A stretch of 54,570 nt of DNA from Burkholderiales bacterium (GTDB taxonomy: Bacteria; Pseudomonadota; Gammaproteobacteria; Burkholderiales; Burkholderiaceae_C): NCBI GenBank assembly GCA_026932235.1, contig JAIXKR010000138.1, positions 28,187 to 82,756 of the forward strand, written 5' to 3'. Shown here piece after piece: positions 16,596-24,276 of the stretch. Positions within the stretch are counted from its first letter, which is position 1. Every line of letters starts with the position of its first letter. The position numbers and the translations under genes are program-made. A model generated the notes under the pieces. The model saw only the letters and a program-made list of their open reading frames with translations. It searched no databases and was not told the DNA's origin.

Positions 16596-17387
16596 GTGAA
16601 CGCCCTCATCCTCAACAACATCGAGGTCATCTACGACCACGTCTTCCTGGCCATCAAGGGCGTTTCCATCGAGGTGCCACAGGGCGGCATGGTCGCCCTG
16701 TTGGGCGCCAACGGCGCCGGCAAGAGCACCACGCTGAAGGCGGTGAGCGGGCTGCTCAAGTCCGAGCGTGGCGAGATCACGCGTGGCGACGTGAAGTTCA
16801 TGGGCGAGGACATCGCCAAGCTGGCGCCGCAGGACCGGGTCAAGCTGGGCATCGCCCAGGTGCTCGAAGGCCGTCGTGTCTTCGAGCACCTGACACCCGA
16901 CGAGAACCTCATTGCGGCTTCTGCCGTGCATGGCGGCAAGGCCGACATGGAGCGCAACCGCGACCGGGTGTACTCCTACTTCCCCCGCCTGCACCAGCGC
17001 CGCACCGCCAAGTCGGGCTACCTGTCCGGCGGCGAACAGCAAATGCTGGCCATTGCACGCGCGCTGATGACGCAGCCCAAGCTGCTCATGCTCGACGAGC
17101 CGAGCCTGGGCCTCGCGCCGGTGATCGTCGCCGAGATTTTCGAGATCATCCGGCGCATCAACCGCGATGAAGGCATGTCGATCCTGCTGGTCGAGCAGAA
17201 CGCCATCGCGGCGCTGGACGTCGTGTCGCACGGCTACCTGATCGAGAACGGCCGCGTCGTCATGCACGAGAAGGCCGAGGTCATGAAGAACAACCCGGAC
17301 ATCCGCGAGGCCTACCTCGGCGGCGCCGAGGGGCGCGATTTCAAGGAGATCAAGCACTACCGGCGCCGCAAGCGCTGGCTGGCCTGA
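16596..17387 (+). CDS. livF: branched-chain-type ABC transporter ATP-binding protein LivF
   Basis: 263 aa from GTG 16596, 2 bp after the preceding stop. Walker A 'GANGAGKSTT', ABC signature 'LSGGEQQMLAIARAL', Walker B 'LLMLDEPSLGLAP' and switch 'LLVEQN' are all intact. 'NPDIREAYLGG' is the usual LivF C-terminus; a basic tail ('KEIKHYRRRKRWLA') extends it by about 20 residues beyond the common end. This longer LivF form is known in acid importers, but its role here is not known. It works with LivG to drive the LivHM permease. Confidence 0.93.
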   Translation: MNALILNNIEVIYDHVFLAIKGVSIEVPQGGMVALLGANGAGKSTTLKAVSGLLKSERGEITRGDVKFMGEDIAKLAPQDRVKLGIAQVLEGRRVFEHLTPDENLIAASAVHGGKADMERNRDRVYSYFPRLHQRRTAKSGYLSGGEQQMLAIARALMTQPKLLMLDEPSLGLAPVIVAEIFEIIRRINRDEGMSILLVEQNAIAALDVVSHGYLIENGRVVMHEKAEVMKNNPDIREAYLGGAEGRDFKEIKHYRRRKRWLA

Positions 17388-17406
17388 TCCTGCCGGCGGT
17401 CGTGCC

Positions 17407-18324
17407 GTGTCCGAACGCACGATCGAGAAGTTGCTCGAGCGGCTGCGGCGGCTGCCACCGCAGACCACGCTCACCCTCGCCCAGTTGCGCGCTCAGTATG
17501 AGCGCGCCCAGGTCGTCTTCCCTTTGACGGGCGAGGTCACGCTGCAAGTGCTCGACACCGGCTCTGTGCGCGGTGAATGGCTGCTGCCTGCTGGCGCCGG
17601 TGATGCCGTCGTGCTGTATCTGCATGGCGGCGGCTACGTCATTGGCTCGCCGCGCTCGCACCGCCACCTTGCGGCCGACATCGCCCTGGCCGCCGGCGCC
17701 CGTACGTTCACGCTCGACTACCGGTTGGCACCCGAGCACCCTTTCCCTGCCGCTCTGGACGACGCCGTCGCCGCCTACCGCTGGCTGATCGAGTCGCTGC
17801 GGGTCAAGCCCGGTTGCATCGTCCTGGCCGGCGACTCGGCCGGCGGCGGGCTGGTGCTGACGACCCTGGTTGCGCTGCGCGACGCCGGCCTGCCGCTGCC
17901 GGCCGCCGGCGTATGCATCTCGCCCTGGACCGACCTCAGTTGCAGCCTGCCCGCGTGCGATCCGCAACGGCCCAGCCACGACCCGCTGATCGACCACGCC
18001 GTGCTACGTGCCATGGCCCATGCGACCATGGGCCGGCGCAGCCTGCGCGACCCGCGGGTGTCGCCGCTGTTCGCCGATCTGCGCGGCCTGACTCCGCTGC
18101 TCTTGCAGGTGGCCGGCGGCGAGGCCTTGGTCGACGACGCGCGGCAACTGGCCATCGCCGCCAGCGAAGCCGGCGTGCACACCACGCTCGAAGTCTGGCC
18201 GCGCATGGTTCACGTCTGGCACTGGTACGCGCGCATGCTCGACGAAGGCCAGCGGGCCATCGAACGCGTCGCGCAATTCATGCACGGCGCACTGCGGCAA
18301 CGCGCAGCGGCTGATCCGTCCTGA
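17407..18324 (+). CDS. alpha/beta hydrolase, HSL-family esterase
   Basis: 305 aa from GTG 17407, 19 bp after livF. The oxyanion-hole motif 'LYLHGGGYVIGSPRSH' (about 75-90) and nucleophile elbow 'GDSAGGG' (about 143-149) are those of the hormone-sensitive-lipase family. The acid and base are probably in 'GGEALVDDARQ' and 'VHVWHWY'. It has no signal peptide and should act in the cytoplasm on an ester or lactone. As the last gene of the importer operon it may hydrolyse an imported ester or an intermediate lactone; this is inference. It converges on the next gene with a gap of 18 bp. Confidence 0.87.
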   Translation: MSERTIEKLLERLRRLPPQTTLTLAQLRAQYERAQVVFPLTGEVTLQVLDTGSVRGEWLLPAGAGDAVVLYLHGGGYVIGSPRSHRHLAADIALAAGARTFTLDYRLAPEHPFPAALDDAVAAYRWLIESLRVKPGCIVLAGDSAGGGLVLTTLVALRDAGLPLPAAGVCISPWTDLSCSLPACDPQRPSHDPLIDHAVLRAMAHATMGRRSLRDPRVSPLFADLRGLTPLLLQVAGGEALVDDARQLAIAASEAGVHTTLEVWPRMVHVWHWYARMLDEGQRAIERVAQFMHGALRQRAAADPS

Positions 18325-18342
18325 CCGCGGCTGTGCGCCGGC

Positions 18343-18741
18343 TCAGGCCGGTGTGAATACCGGCAAGGGTGGCCCATCCTCGCTCGGGCTGAACTTCAGC
18401 TTCACCGGCTGCCCGATGCGCACCGCGTCGGCATCGGCGTCGACGATGTTGGTCATCATCGTCGGCCCCTCCTCGAGCGTCACGTAGGCCACCACATACG
18501 GCACCTCGGCCCTGCGCATGACGCTGAAGCTGTAGATCGTGCCCTGCCCGCTCGCCTGCCGCCACTGCGTGCGCTCGCTGCCGCAGAACGGGCAGGCCGC
18601 GCGAGGGTAGTGGTGGTGCTCGCCGCAGTCGTCGCAGCGTTTGACGAGCAGCCGGCCTTCGGCCGCGGCTTCCCAGAACGGCCGCGTTTCCGGGGTGACG
18701 GTGGGTGCGGCCATCTCGCGCCGTCCGATGGTGATGCTCAT
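18343..18741 (-). CDS. DUF35 (Zn-ribbon/OB-fold) partner protein, pair 2
   Basis: 132 aa from ATG 18741, which overlaps the TGA of the upstream thiolase-like gene (ATGA). Zinc ribbon with two CxxC pairs (CDDC and CPFC, about 38-54), then the OB-fold 'GQGTIYSFSVMRRAE'. The N-terminus 'TRPFWEAAAEGRLLVKRC' is the helix that contacts the thiolase-fold partner in known complexes. It is the last gene of the 24173-18343 operon and converges on the esterase. DUF35 proteins are required for activity of Ltp2-type retro-aldolases. Confidence 0.88.
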   Translation of the reverse strand: MSITIGRREMAAPTVTPETRPFWEAAAEGRLLVKRCDDCGEHHHYPRAACPFCGSERTQWRQASGQGTIYSFSVMRRAEVPYVVAYVTLEEGPTMMTNIVDADADAVRIGQPVKLKFSPSEDGPPLPVFTPA

Positions 18742-19904
18742 TCGCGCTCCAGGATCAGGGTGGCACTGCCGTGCCGGGTGCCGAGCGATCCACCGGTGCC
18801 ATGCGCCAGCGCGAGCCTGCAATTGGGCACCTGCACCAACGGATGCGCCTCGCCGCGCAACTGGCGCACCGCTTCAATGACCTTTGTCATGCCGCCGCGA
18901 TTTCCCGGGTGGTTGTTGCACAGGCCGCCGCCGTCGGTGTTGAAGGGCAGCTTGCCGGCGCCGGAGATCAGGTTGCCGTCGGACACGAACCGGCCGCCCT
19001 CGCCCTTCTTGCAGAAGCCCAGGTCCTCCAGCGTCAGCAGCACGGTGATCGTGAAGCTGTCGTAGATCGACGCGTACTGGATGTCGGCGGGCTTCACGCC
19101 GGCCTCGGCGAATGCCGCCGCGCCGGTCCAGGCCGCGCCGGTCGTCAGCAGGTCCACCTTACCGCCGATCTGCGCGCGCATGAACTCGCCGGTGCCGATG
19201 ACCTTGACCAGCGGACGCTCGAGCTGACGTGCGATCTCCGGCCGGACCACGACGAGCGCGCCGCCGCCGTCGCTGATGACGCAGCAGTCGAGCCGGTGCA
19301 GCGGGTCGGCGATCATCGGCGAGCCGACCACGTCCTGCACCGTCACCACGTCGCGCACCATCGCGTGCGGGTTGTGCTGGGCGTGGTGCGACGCGGCCAC
19401 GCGGATCCAGGCCAGCTGTTCGCTGGTGGTGCCGTGCTCGTGCATGTGGCGCATGGCGGCCATGGCATACATGTTGACGGTGGTCGGCGCGTAGGGCAGC
19501 TCGAACGACACGTCGGGCGCAGGGCCGTAGTTGCGCGGCGCGGTGCCGGTGGCCATGCCCTCGGCCTTGGGCCGCCCGGCCAGCGTGATCAGTGCCACGT
19601 TGCAGCGGCCGGCGGCGATGGCCGCCGCGGCATGCGCGACGTGCACCACGTACGAGGAGCCACCGGTCTCGGTGGTGTCGACGTGCCGGAGCGTCATGCC
19701 CATGTAGTCGACCATGCTCAACGCACCCAGGCCGGGCGCGTCGCCGGCGCAGAAGTAGCCGTCGACGTCACGCATCGTCAGGCCGGCATCGGCGAGTGCA
19801 CCGCGCGCGACCTCGGCATGCAGTTGCGCCACCGACTTGTCGTCGGCGCGACGGATCGGGTGCTCGTAGGCCCCCGCGATGTAGGCCTTTCCCTTCAGGC
19901 TCAT
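18738..19904 (-). CDS. thiolase-like, putative acyl-CoA retro-aldolase, pair 2
   Basis: 388 aa from ATG 19904 (ATGA overlap with the MaoC-like gene). At the nucleophile position it reads 'TETGGSSYVV' (about 78-87) with no Cys. At the catalytic His position of SCP2 thiolases it reads 'IYDSFT' with Tyr281. 'FNTDGGGLCNNHPG' (about 321-334) is the conserved NxxGG loop and 'AHGTGGSLGTRHG' replaces the C-terminal Cys-Gly motif. Loss of Cys with Tyr in place of His is what is expected for Ltp2-like enzymes that cleave beta-hydroxyacyl-CoA with a tertiary alcohol into a ketone and propionyl- or acetyl-CoA. The reaction is inferred from family resemblance and context. Confidence 0.82.
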   Translation of the reverse strand: MSLKGKAYIAGAYEHPIRRADDKSVAQLHAEVARGALADAGLTMRDVDGYFCAGDAPGLGALSMVDYMGMTLRHVDTTETGGSSYVVHVAHAAAAIAAGRCNVALITLAGRPKAEGMATGTAPRNYGPAPDVSFELPYAPTTVNMYAMAAMRHMHEHGTTSEQLAWIRVAASHHAQHNPHAMVRDVVTVQDVVGSPMIADPLHRLDCCVISDGGGALVVVRPEIARQLERPLVKVIGTGEFMRAQIGGKVDLLTTGAAWTGAAAFAEAGVKPADIQYASIYDSFTITVLLTLEDLGFCKKGEGGRFVSDGNLISGAGKLPFNTDGGGLCNNHPGNRGGMTKVIEAVRQLRGEAHPLVQVPNCRLALAHGTGGSLGTRHGSATLILERE

Positions 19905-20290
19905 GGGTTTGCCTTGGCAGGCTTGATGGTGGCCGCGCCCTTGATGACGTCCAGGCCCTTGCCGTTGCGCACCCAGACGTCGTAAACCGGCGGCTGGCTG
20001 CCCTCGCGCAGCTCGCCGCCGCCGGTCACGTCGTCGTCGATGCGCACCGGCTGCACGAAGCGGATCTCCAGGTGCACGCGGTTCAGCGCGTCGACGCCCA
20101 GCGTGTTCTTCAGCGCCTGCCAGATCAGCGCCACCGACATCGTGCCGTGCGCGATGATCCCGCCCATCGGGCTCCTGGCGGCGAACTCCTTGTCGACGTG
20201 AATCGGGTTGTAGTCGTTCGTCACCGCCGCGTAGGCCATGATGGTGTCGAAGTCGACGTGCTTGGTCGATGCCTTCAGCTGCTTGTCCAT
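19901..20290 (-). CDS. MaoC-like hot-dog (R)-enoyl-CoA hydratase subunit with catalytic motif
   Basis: 129 aa, a single hot-dog domain. The hydratase motif is complete: 'TNDYNPIHVDKEFAA' (about 24-38) gives the D-x-N-P-x-H signature with catalytic Asp and His. 'GGIIAHGTMSVALIWQ' is the following conserved helix. A 9-bp gap separates it from the FAS1-like gene, and it overlaps the downstream thiolase-like gene by 4 bp. With the FAS1-like protein it can form the heteromeric hydratase known for ChsH1/ChsH2, in which one subunit carries the catalytic residues and the other opens the acyl pocket. Confidence 0.85.
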   Translation of the reverse strand: MDKQLKASTKHVDFDTIMAYAAVTNDYNPIHVDKEFAARSPMGGIIAHGTMSVALIWQALKNTLGVDALNRVHLEIRFVQPVRIDDDVTGGGELREGSQPPVYDVWVRNGKGLDVIKGAATIKPAKANP

Positions 20291-20299
20291 GGTGGCCCC

Positions 20300-20701
20300 T
20301 TACTGCGCGACCAGCGTGGTCATGATGCCGCTGAACAGCAGCTCGCCCGAGCCCACGGCGCGCGTCTCGGTGCGCACGCGCACCCACTTGCGGTCTTTCT
20401 TGACTTGCTTGTCCAGGCACCACACTTCGGTGCGCAAGGTCTCGCCGATGCGCGGCATGCGCAGGATGTCGAAAGTCTGCCCGCCATGCACGCCGCCGGG
20501 CGGACGCGGCGAGTTCAGCGTCAGCACGGCGTCGATGACGATCATCGCCAGCATGCCGCCAGGCATCACGCCGGGGTCGTCGTCGTTTGGGTACACGCTG
20601 CGCCACTTGGCGATGGTCGCCTCGTCGACGCTGAAATCGCGCGTGCCGTAGTTCTTGCCCGGCTCGTAGTGGTCGTAGTTGAAGATGACAAGGTCACTCA
20701 T
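20300..20701 (-). CDS. FAS1/MaoC-like hot-dog subunit lacking the catalytic motif
   Basis: 133 aa from ATG 20701 (ATGA overlap with the DUF35 gene). The N-terminal 'YEPGKNYGTRDFSVDEATIA' is typical of the FAS1-type dehydratase half-domain. 'PPGGVHGGQTFDILRMPRIG' and 'RTETRAVGSGELLFSG' fit a hot-dog fold. The D-x-N-P-x-H signature is absent. The expected role is the non-catalytic half of a heteromeric enoyl-CoA hydratase with the next gene. In actinobacterial ChsH2 such a half-domain is fused to DUF35; here the DUF35 is the separate upstream gene. Confidence 0.78.
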   Translation of the reverse strand: MSDLVIFNYDHYEPGKNYGTRDFSVDEATIAKWRSVYPNDDDPGVMPGGMLAMIVIDAVLTLNSPRPPGGVHGGQTFDILRMPRIGETLRTEVWCLDKQVKKDRKWVRVRTETRAVGSGELLFSGIMTTLVAQ

Positions 20702-21117
20702 GATGTTGCGGGCTCCACTTGCGGAACCTTCTGTTCGCTGCCGGGGCGGGTCTCGTAGCACACACGCACGCGCATGCCGACCTTCACCGTTGCCGGGTCG
20801 CAGTTCAGCACGTTGCACATGAAGCGCAAGCCCTCGTCCAGGTCCACCAGCGCCAGCACATAGGGCGTGTCGGCCATGAACGCCGCGATCGGCGCGCGGT
20901 GGATCACCGAGAAGCTGGCCACGCGCCCGAGGCCTTCGGCCACCTGCCATTGCAGGTCGGTGCTGTGGCAATGCACGCAGGCGAACCGCGAGTAGAACTG
21001 CGGCTTGCCGCAGGCGCGGCAGCGCTGGAAGCGGAACTCGCCCTGGTTCGCACCCTCCCAATAGGGCCGGCTGATGCTGTCCGGCACCGGCATCGGCTTG
21101 GTTTGCACTTCGGCCAT
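20698..21117 (-). CDS. DUF35 (Zn-ribbon/OB-fold) partner protein, pair 3
   Basis: 139 aa from ATG 21117, 2 bp after the stop of the thiolase-like gene. The zinc ribbon has two CxxC pairs (CRAC and CVHC, about 33-50), followed by OB-fold sequence 'GLGRVASFSVIHRAP'. 'RPYWEGANQGEFRFQRC' is the N-terminal partner-binding helix. It overlaps the FAS1-like gene by 4 bp. It lies exactly between a thiolase-like gene and the hydratase genes, which is the order expected of a hydratase-aldolase complex. Confidence 0.88.
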   Translation of the reverse strand: MAEVQTKPMPVPDSISRPYWEGANQGEFRFQRCRACGKPQFYSRFACVHCHSTDLQWQVAEGLGRVASFSVIHRAPIAAFMADTPYVLALVDLDEGLRFMCNVLNCDPATVKVGMRVRVCYETRPGSEQKVPQVEPATS

Positions 21118-21119
21118 GG

Positions 21120-22271
21120 TCAGGCCCTCCCCATGATGATCGAGCAATGGCCGGAAAAGATGCCGCCCAGCGTGTGGGCCAGCGCCACTTCGGCGTCCTT
21201 GACCTGGCGCGGGCCGCATTCACCGCGCAACTGGCGCACCGCCTCGACGACATGGAACATGCCGCCGGCCGCACCCGACGAGCCGTACGACAGCAGGCCC
21301 CCATTGGTGTTGACGGGAAAGCGTCCGCCGATCGCGAACTCGCCGGCCAGCGCCGCCGGGCCGGCCTCGCCGCGGCCGTAGAAGCCCATCGACTCCAGCG
21401 TGATGAGCAAGGTGCTGGTGAAGCAGTCGTAGATGTGTGCGCAGTCGACGTCCCGGTGCTCGAGCCCGGCCTGGGCCAGCGCATCGGCGGCGGACTCCTT
21501 GCAGCCAAAATCGACCAGCGACGGCGCCGCGAAGATGTGCTCGTGCGTGTGGCCTTCGCCGATGCCCAGCAACTCCACCGCCCGCCGGCGGCCGTCGCGC
21601 GCGGTCTCGCCGGCGCTCACCACCACCGCGGCGCCGCCGTCGGACACGAGGCAGCAATCGAGCATGCGCAAGGGCGAGGCGATCACCTTGGACTTGCGCA
21701 CGTCGTCCATCGTGATCGGCTTCTTCATGTGCGACTGCGGGTGCAGCGCGGCGTTGGCGCGCTGGTTCACCGCCACGGCCGCGAGGTGGTCGCCATTGAG
21801 CCAGCCTTCGTGGAAGTAGACCTGGGCGGCCATCGCGAAGGCGGCTGGCACGCTCATCCCGTAGGGCTGCTCGTACTGCGGGTGGCCGACGTCGGCCAGC
21901 GCGGCTTGTACCTTGTCGCCCATGCCGGTCAGGCGGTTGTCGCCGGTGACGCACAGCACATGGCGGCAGCGCCCCGAACGCACCAGCGACTCGGCATGAC
22001 GCACCAGCAGACCACCGGTCATGCCGCCCATGGCGATCGAGGCGTTGACCTTGGGGCGCAGCCCGATGTACTCGCCCAGCACTCCCCCCAGCATCAGTTG
22101 CGGCGATGCGAACGAGTACGCGGTCAGCAGGCCGTCGATGTCCGACACCGCCAGCCCTGCGTCGGCCAGCGCGCCCAGTGCGGCTTCGGCGTGCAGCGAC
22201 ATGCAGGTGCTGTCGGGCAGCGCACCGACCTGCGTGTCGTGCACGCCGCTGATGATGGCTTTGGTTCCCAT
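21120..22271 (-). CDS. thiolase-like, putative acyl-CoA retro-aldolase, pair 3
   Basis: 383 aa from ATG 22271, with a weak purine-rich site before it; an in-frame upstream start at 22340 would overlap the flavoprotein gene. At the nucleophile position it reads 'IAMGGMTGGLLV' (about 79-90), no Cys. At the catalytic His position it has 'IYDCFT' with Tyr281. 'VNTNGGLLSYGSSGAAGG' is the NxxGG loop. The C-terminal 'AHTLGGIFSGHCS' lacks the usual CxG. It is 13 bp downstream of the IpdC-like gene. Predicted to act with the DUF35 gene at 20698 as a retro-aldolase; the reaction is inferred. Confidence 0.82.
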   Translation of the reverse strand: MGTKAIISGVHDTQVGALPDSTCMSLHAEAALGALADAGLAVSDIDGLLTAYSFASPQLMLGGVLGEYIGLRPKVNASIAMGGMTGGLLVRHAESLVRSGRCRHVLCVTGDNRLTGMGDKVQAALADVGHPQYEQPYGMSVPAAFAMAAQVYFHEGWLNGDHLAAVAVNQRANAALHPQSHMKKPITMDDVRKSKVIASPLRMLDCCLVSDGGAAVVVSAGETARDGRRRAVELLGIGEGHTHEHIFAAPSLVDFGCKESAADALAQAGLEHRDVDCAHIYDCFTSTLLITLESMGFYGRGEAGPAALAGEFAIGGRFPVNTNGGLLSYGSSGAAGGMFHVVEAVRQLRGECGPRQVKDAEVALAHTLGGIFSGHCSIIMGRA

Positions 22272-22284
22272 GCTTGGTCTCGTG

Positions 22285-23415
22285 CTAGGCCAGACTGATG
22301 CGCACGTCGCGCTGCAGCCGCCGGATCTCCTGGATGGCACCGTCGACCAGGTCGGTCATGATGTCGCGCGCCGGGCGCCGCGCCTTGAGCAGGCCGCCCG
22401 CCTGACCGGCGATGTTGTAGAAGAGGTCGTGACGGCCGGCAGCCAGCACCGCGGCCAGGAAGTCCTCCATCAGGATGCGCTGGTACGGCGTCTCCAAGGT
22501 CGGCAGTCCGGACTCTGCCCAGGCCTGAGAGATTTCACCGTGGAAGGCACGCACCGTCTTGCCGGTCCAGACCTTGCTGACACGGAAGGCCTCGGAGTCC
22601 GCGGCCACGATCTGGTCCTTGCAGGTGTCGAACAGTTCGCACTCGTCGGCCACAAGGAAGGCGGTGCCCAGCCAGGCGGCCTGCGCGCCCAGCACCAGTG
22701 CGGCGACGATCCCGCGGCCATCGGCGATGCCGCCGGCAGCGATCACCGGCGTCGGGTTCACTGCGTCCACCACTTGCGGGATCAGCGGCAACGAGGCCAC
22801 GGTTCCGGTATGGCCGCCGGCCTCGGTGCCCTGCGCGACGATCGCGTCGACGCCCGACTTGCGCTGGCGCACCGCATTGCGCACCGAGCCCGACAGGCCG
22901 ATCAGCTTCATGCCCTGCGCGCGCGCGCGCGGCAGCAGGAAATCGGGATCGCCCAACCCTGCGGCGAAGATCGGCACGTGTTCGTCGAACACGACGTCGA
23001 GCACCGACTTCGCGTACTCGATGTTGACCACCGTTTCGTCGGCGGGCTGCACCGCAGGCAGCTGGTAGCGCTGGAGCAGCGTCTGCACGAAGGCGGCATG
23101 CTCCGGGTAGCGGCGCCGGATCTCGTCTCGCACGCCCGATCGGGTGTCGGGTGCGTCGGCAATGCGCGCCGGCAGCAGCAGGTCGACGCCGAACGGACGG
23201 TCGGTGAGCGAACGCACCTCGCGGATGCGACGCCGCGTTTCCTCAGGCGACAGCCCCGAGCAGCCCAGCACACCACAGCCCCCCGCCTGCGACACCGCCG
23301 CCACCAGCTTCGGCGGGGTGGCCCGCCCGCCTACCCCCATGCCGGCGAGGAAGATCGGGTACTCGATGCCCAGCGAATCGCAGAAGGCGTTGTGCAGGAT
23401 CGGACGGGCCGTCAC
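22285..23415 (-). CDS. nitronate monooxygenase-fold flavoprotein, IpdC-like
   Basis: 376 aa from GTG 23415, which overlaps the stop of the upstream hydratase (GTGA). The FMN-binding TIM barrel of the NPD/nitronate monooxygenase family is clear: 'YPIFLAGMGVGGRATPPKL' at the start, 'AQGTEAGGHTG' (about 203-213) and 'VIAAGGIADGRG' (about 233-244) bind FMN phosphate. IpdC of steroid degradation has this fold and acts as a reductase, and the gene beside an EchA20-like hydratase recalls the actinobacterial echA20-ipdABC order. A true nitronate-oxidising role cannot be excluded. Confidence 0.82.
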   Translation of the reverse strand: MTARPILHNAFCDSLGIEYPIFLAGMGVGGRATPPKLVAAVSQAGGCGVLGCSGLSPEETRRRIREVRSLTDRPFGVDLLLPARIADAPDTRSGVRDEIRRRYPEHAAFVQTLLQRYQLPAVQPADETVVNIEYAKSVLDVVFDEHVPIFAAGLGDPDFLLPRARAQGMKLIGLSGSVRNAVRQRKSGVDAIVAQGTEAGGHTGTVASLPLIPQVVDAVNPTPVIAAGGIADGRGIVAALVLGAQAAWLGTAFLVADECELFDTCKDQIVAADSEAFRVSKVWTGKTVRAFHGEISQAWAESGLPTLETPYQRILMEDFLAAVLAAGRHDLFYNIAGQAGGLLKARRPARDIMTDLVDGAIQEIRRLQRDVRISLA

Positions 23416-24173
23416 TTGAACTCGGGCTTGCGCTTGGCGCGGAAGGCCGCCACGCCCTCCTTCACGTCGTCGGTCTGGAAGAGGAAGGGGAAGGCATCGA
23501 CCGCGTAGCGCATGTCGTCGCCGCCCAGCCCGCGGTTGAAGAAGGACTTCGCCATCTGCACCGCCATGTGCGGTTTGCCGGCGAGCTTGTGGGCAAAGGC
23601 CATCGCCTCGTCGAGCAGCTTGTCGTGTGCGACGGTGCGCAAGGCGATGCCCAAGCGCACGGCCTCGGCGGCGTCGATCGGGTCGCCCAGCATGCTCAGT
23701 TCCTTGGCCTTGGGGCGGCCGACGATGTCGTGCAGCCTCAGCAGCGCAAAGCCCGGCAGCAAGCCGAGCTGAATCTCGGGCACGCCGAAGCGGGCCCGCT
23801 CCGAGGCGAGGATGAAGTCGCAGGCAATCGCGAGCTCGAAGCCGCCGCCGAACGCCACTCCGTTGACAGCCGCGATCAGCGGCTTGCGGCAGCGTTCGGG
23901 TGCCTCCAGCACCGGCAGCACGTCGGCAATGAAGCTGCGCGCCTGCTCGGGCGTGGCCGGGAAGGTGCTGATGTCCGCGCCGGCACAGAAGGCCTTGTCG
24001 CCTCGCCCGGTGAGGATGCCCACGCGGATCTCGTCGTCGGCCTGGATTCTTGCCAGGCTTTCGATTACGCCTTCGCGGATGCCCATGGAAATGGCGTTGA
24101 GCTTGGTCGGCTCGTCCAAGGTGACGATCGCGACACGGCCTTGCTGCTCGAATTCGACACTGCCGATGCGCAT
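23412..24173 (-). CDS. enoyl-CoA hydratase/crotonase family
   Basis: 253 aa from ATG 24173. Crotonase fold with the oxyanion-hole segment 'AFCAGADISTFP' (about 61-72) and 'NGVAFGGGFELAIACDF' (about 103-119). Both Glu residues typical of hydratases are present: one in GGGFE and one in 'FGVPEIQLGLLPG'. It is the first gene of the operon, 50 bp downstream of the operator at 24224, and overlaps the IpdC-like gene by 4 bp. By position it may correspond to the EchA20/ScdY-type ring-opening enzyme of steroid pathways, but plain enoyl-CoA hydration is equally compatible with the sequence. Confidence 0.87.
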   Translation of the reverse strand: MRIGSVEFEQQGRVAIVTLDEPTKLNAISMGIREGVIESLARIQADDEIRVGILTGRGDKAFCAGADISTFPATPEQARSFIADVLPVLEAPERCRKPLIAAVNGVAFGGGFELAIACDFILASERARFGVPEIQLGLLPGFALLRLHDIVGRPKAKELSMLGDPIDAAEAVRLGIALRTVAHDKLLDEAMAFAHKLAGKPHMAVQMAKSFFNRGLGGDDMRYAVDAFPFLFQTDDVKEGVAAFRAKRKPEFK

Positions 24174-24220
24174 GGACTGCTCCTGTGAGGGCTTTAAGAA
24201 TTCGCCTTTTCGGCTCGCGA

Positions 24221-24249
24221 AGGCTAACGAACGTTAGACAGTTCGTCAA
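24221..24249 (-). promoter_or_regulatory. promoter with embedded TetR-like operator, hydratase/aldolase operon
   Basis: On the minus strand: TTGACG (-35, 24249-24244), 17-bp spacer, TAGCCT (-10, 24226-24221). The near-perfect inverted repeat CTAACG-aa-CGTTAG occupies 24224-24237. The distance from -35 to operator (6 bp) and the overlap with the first three bases of the -10 are identical to those at 7800-7828. Confidence 0.65.
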
Positions 24250-24276
24250 TGAGCGACATGCTGTGTCGAACGACAA

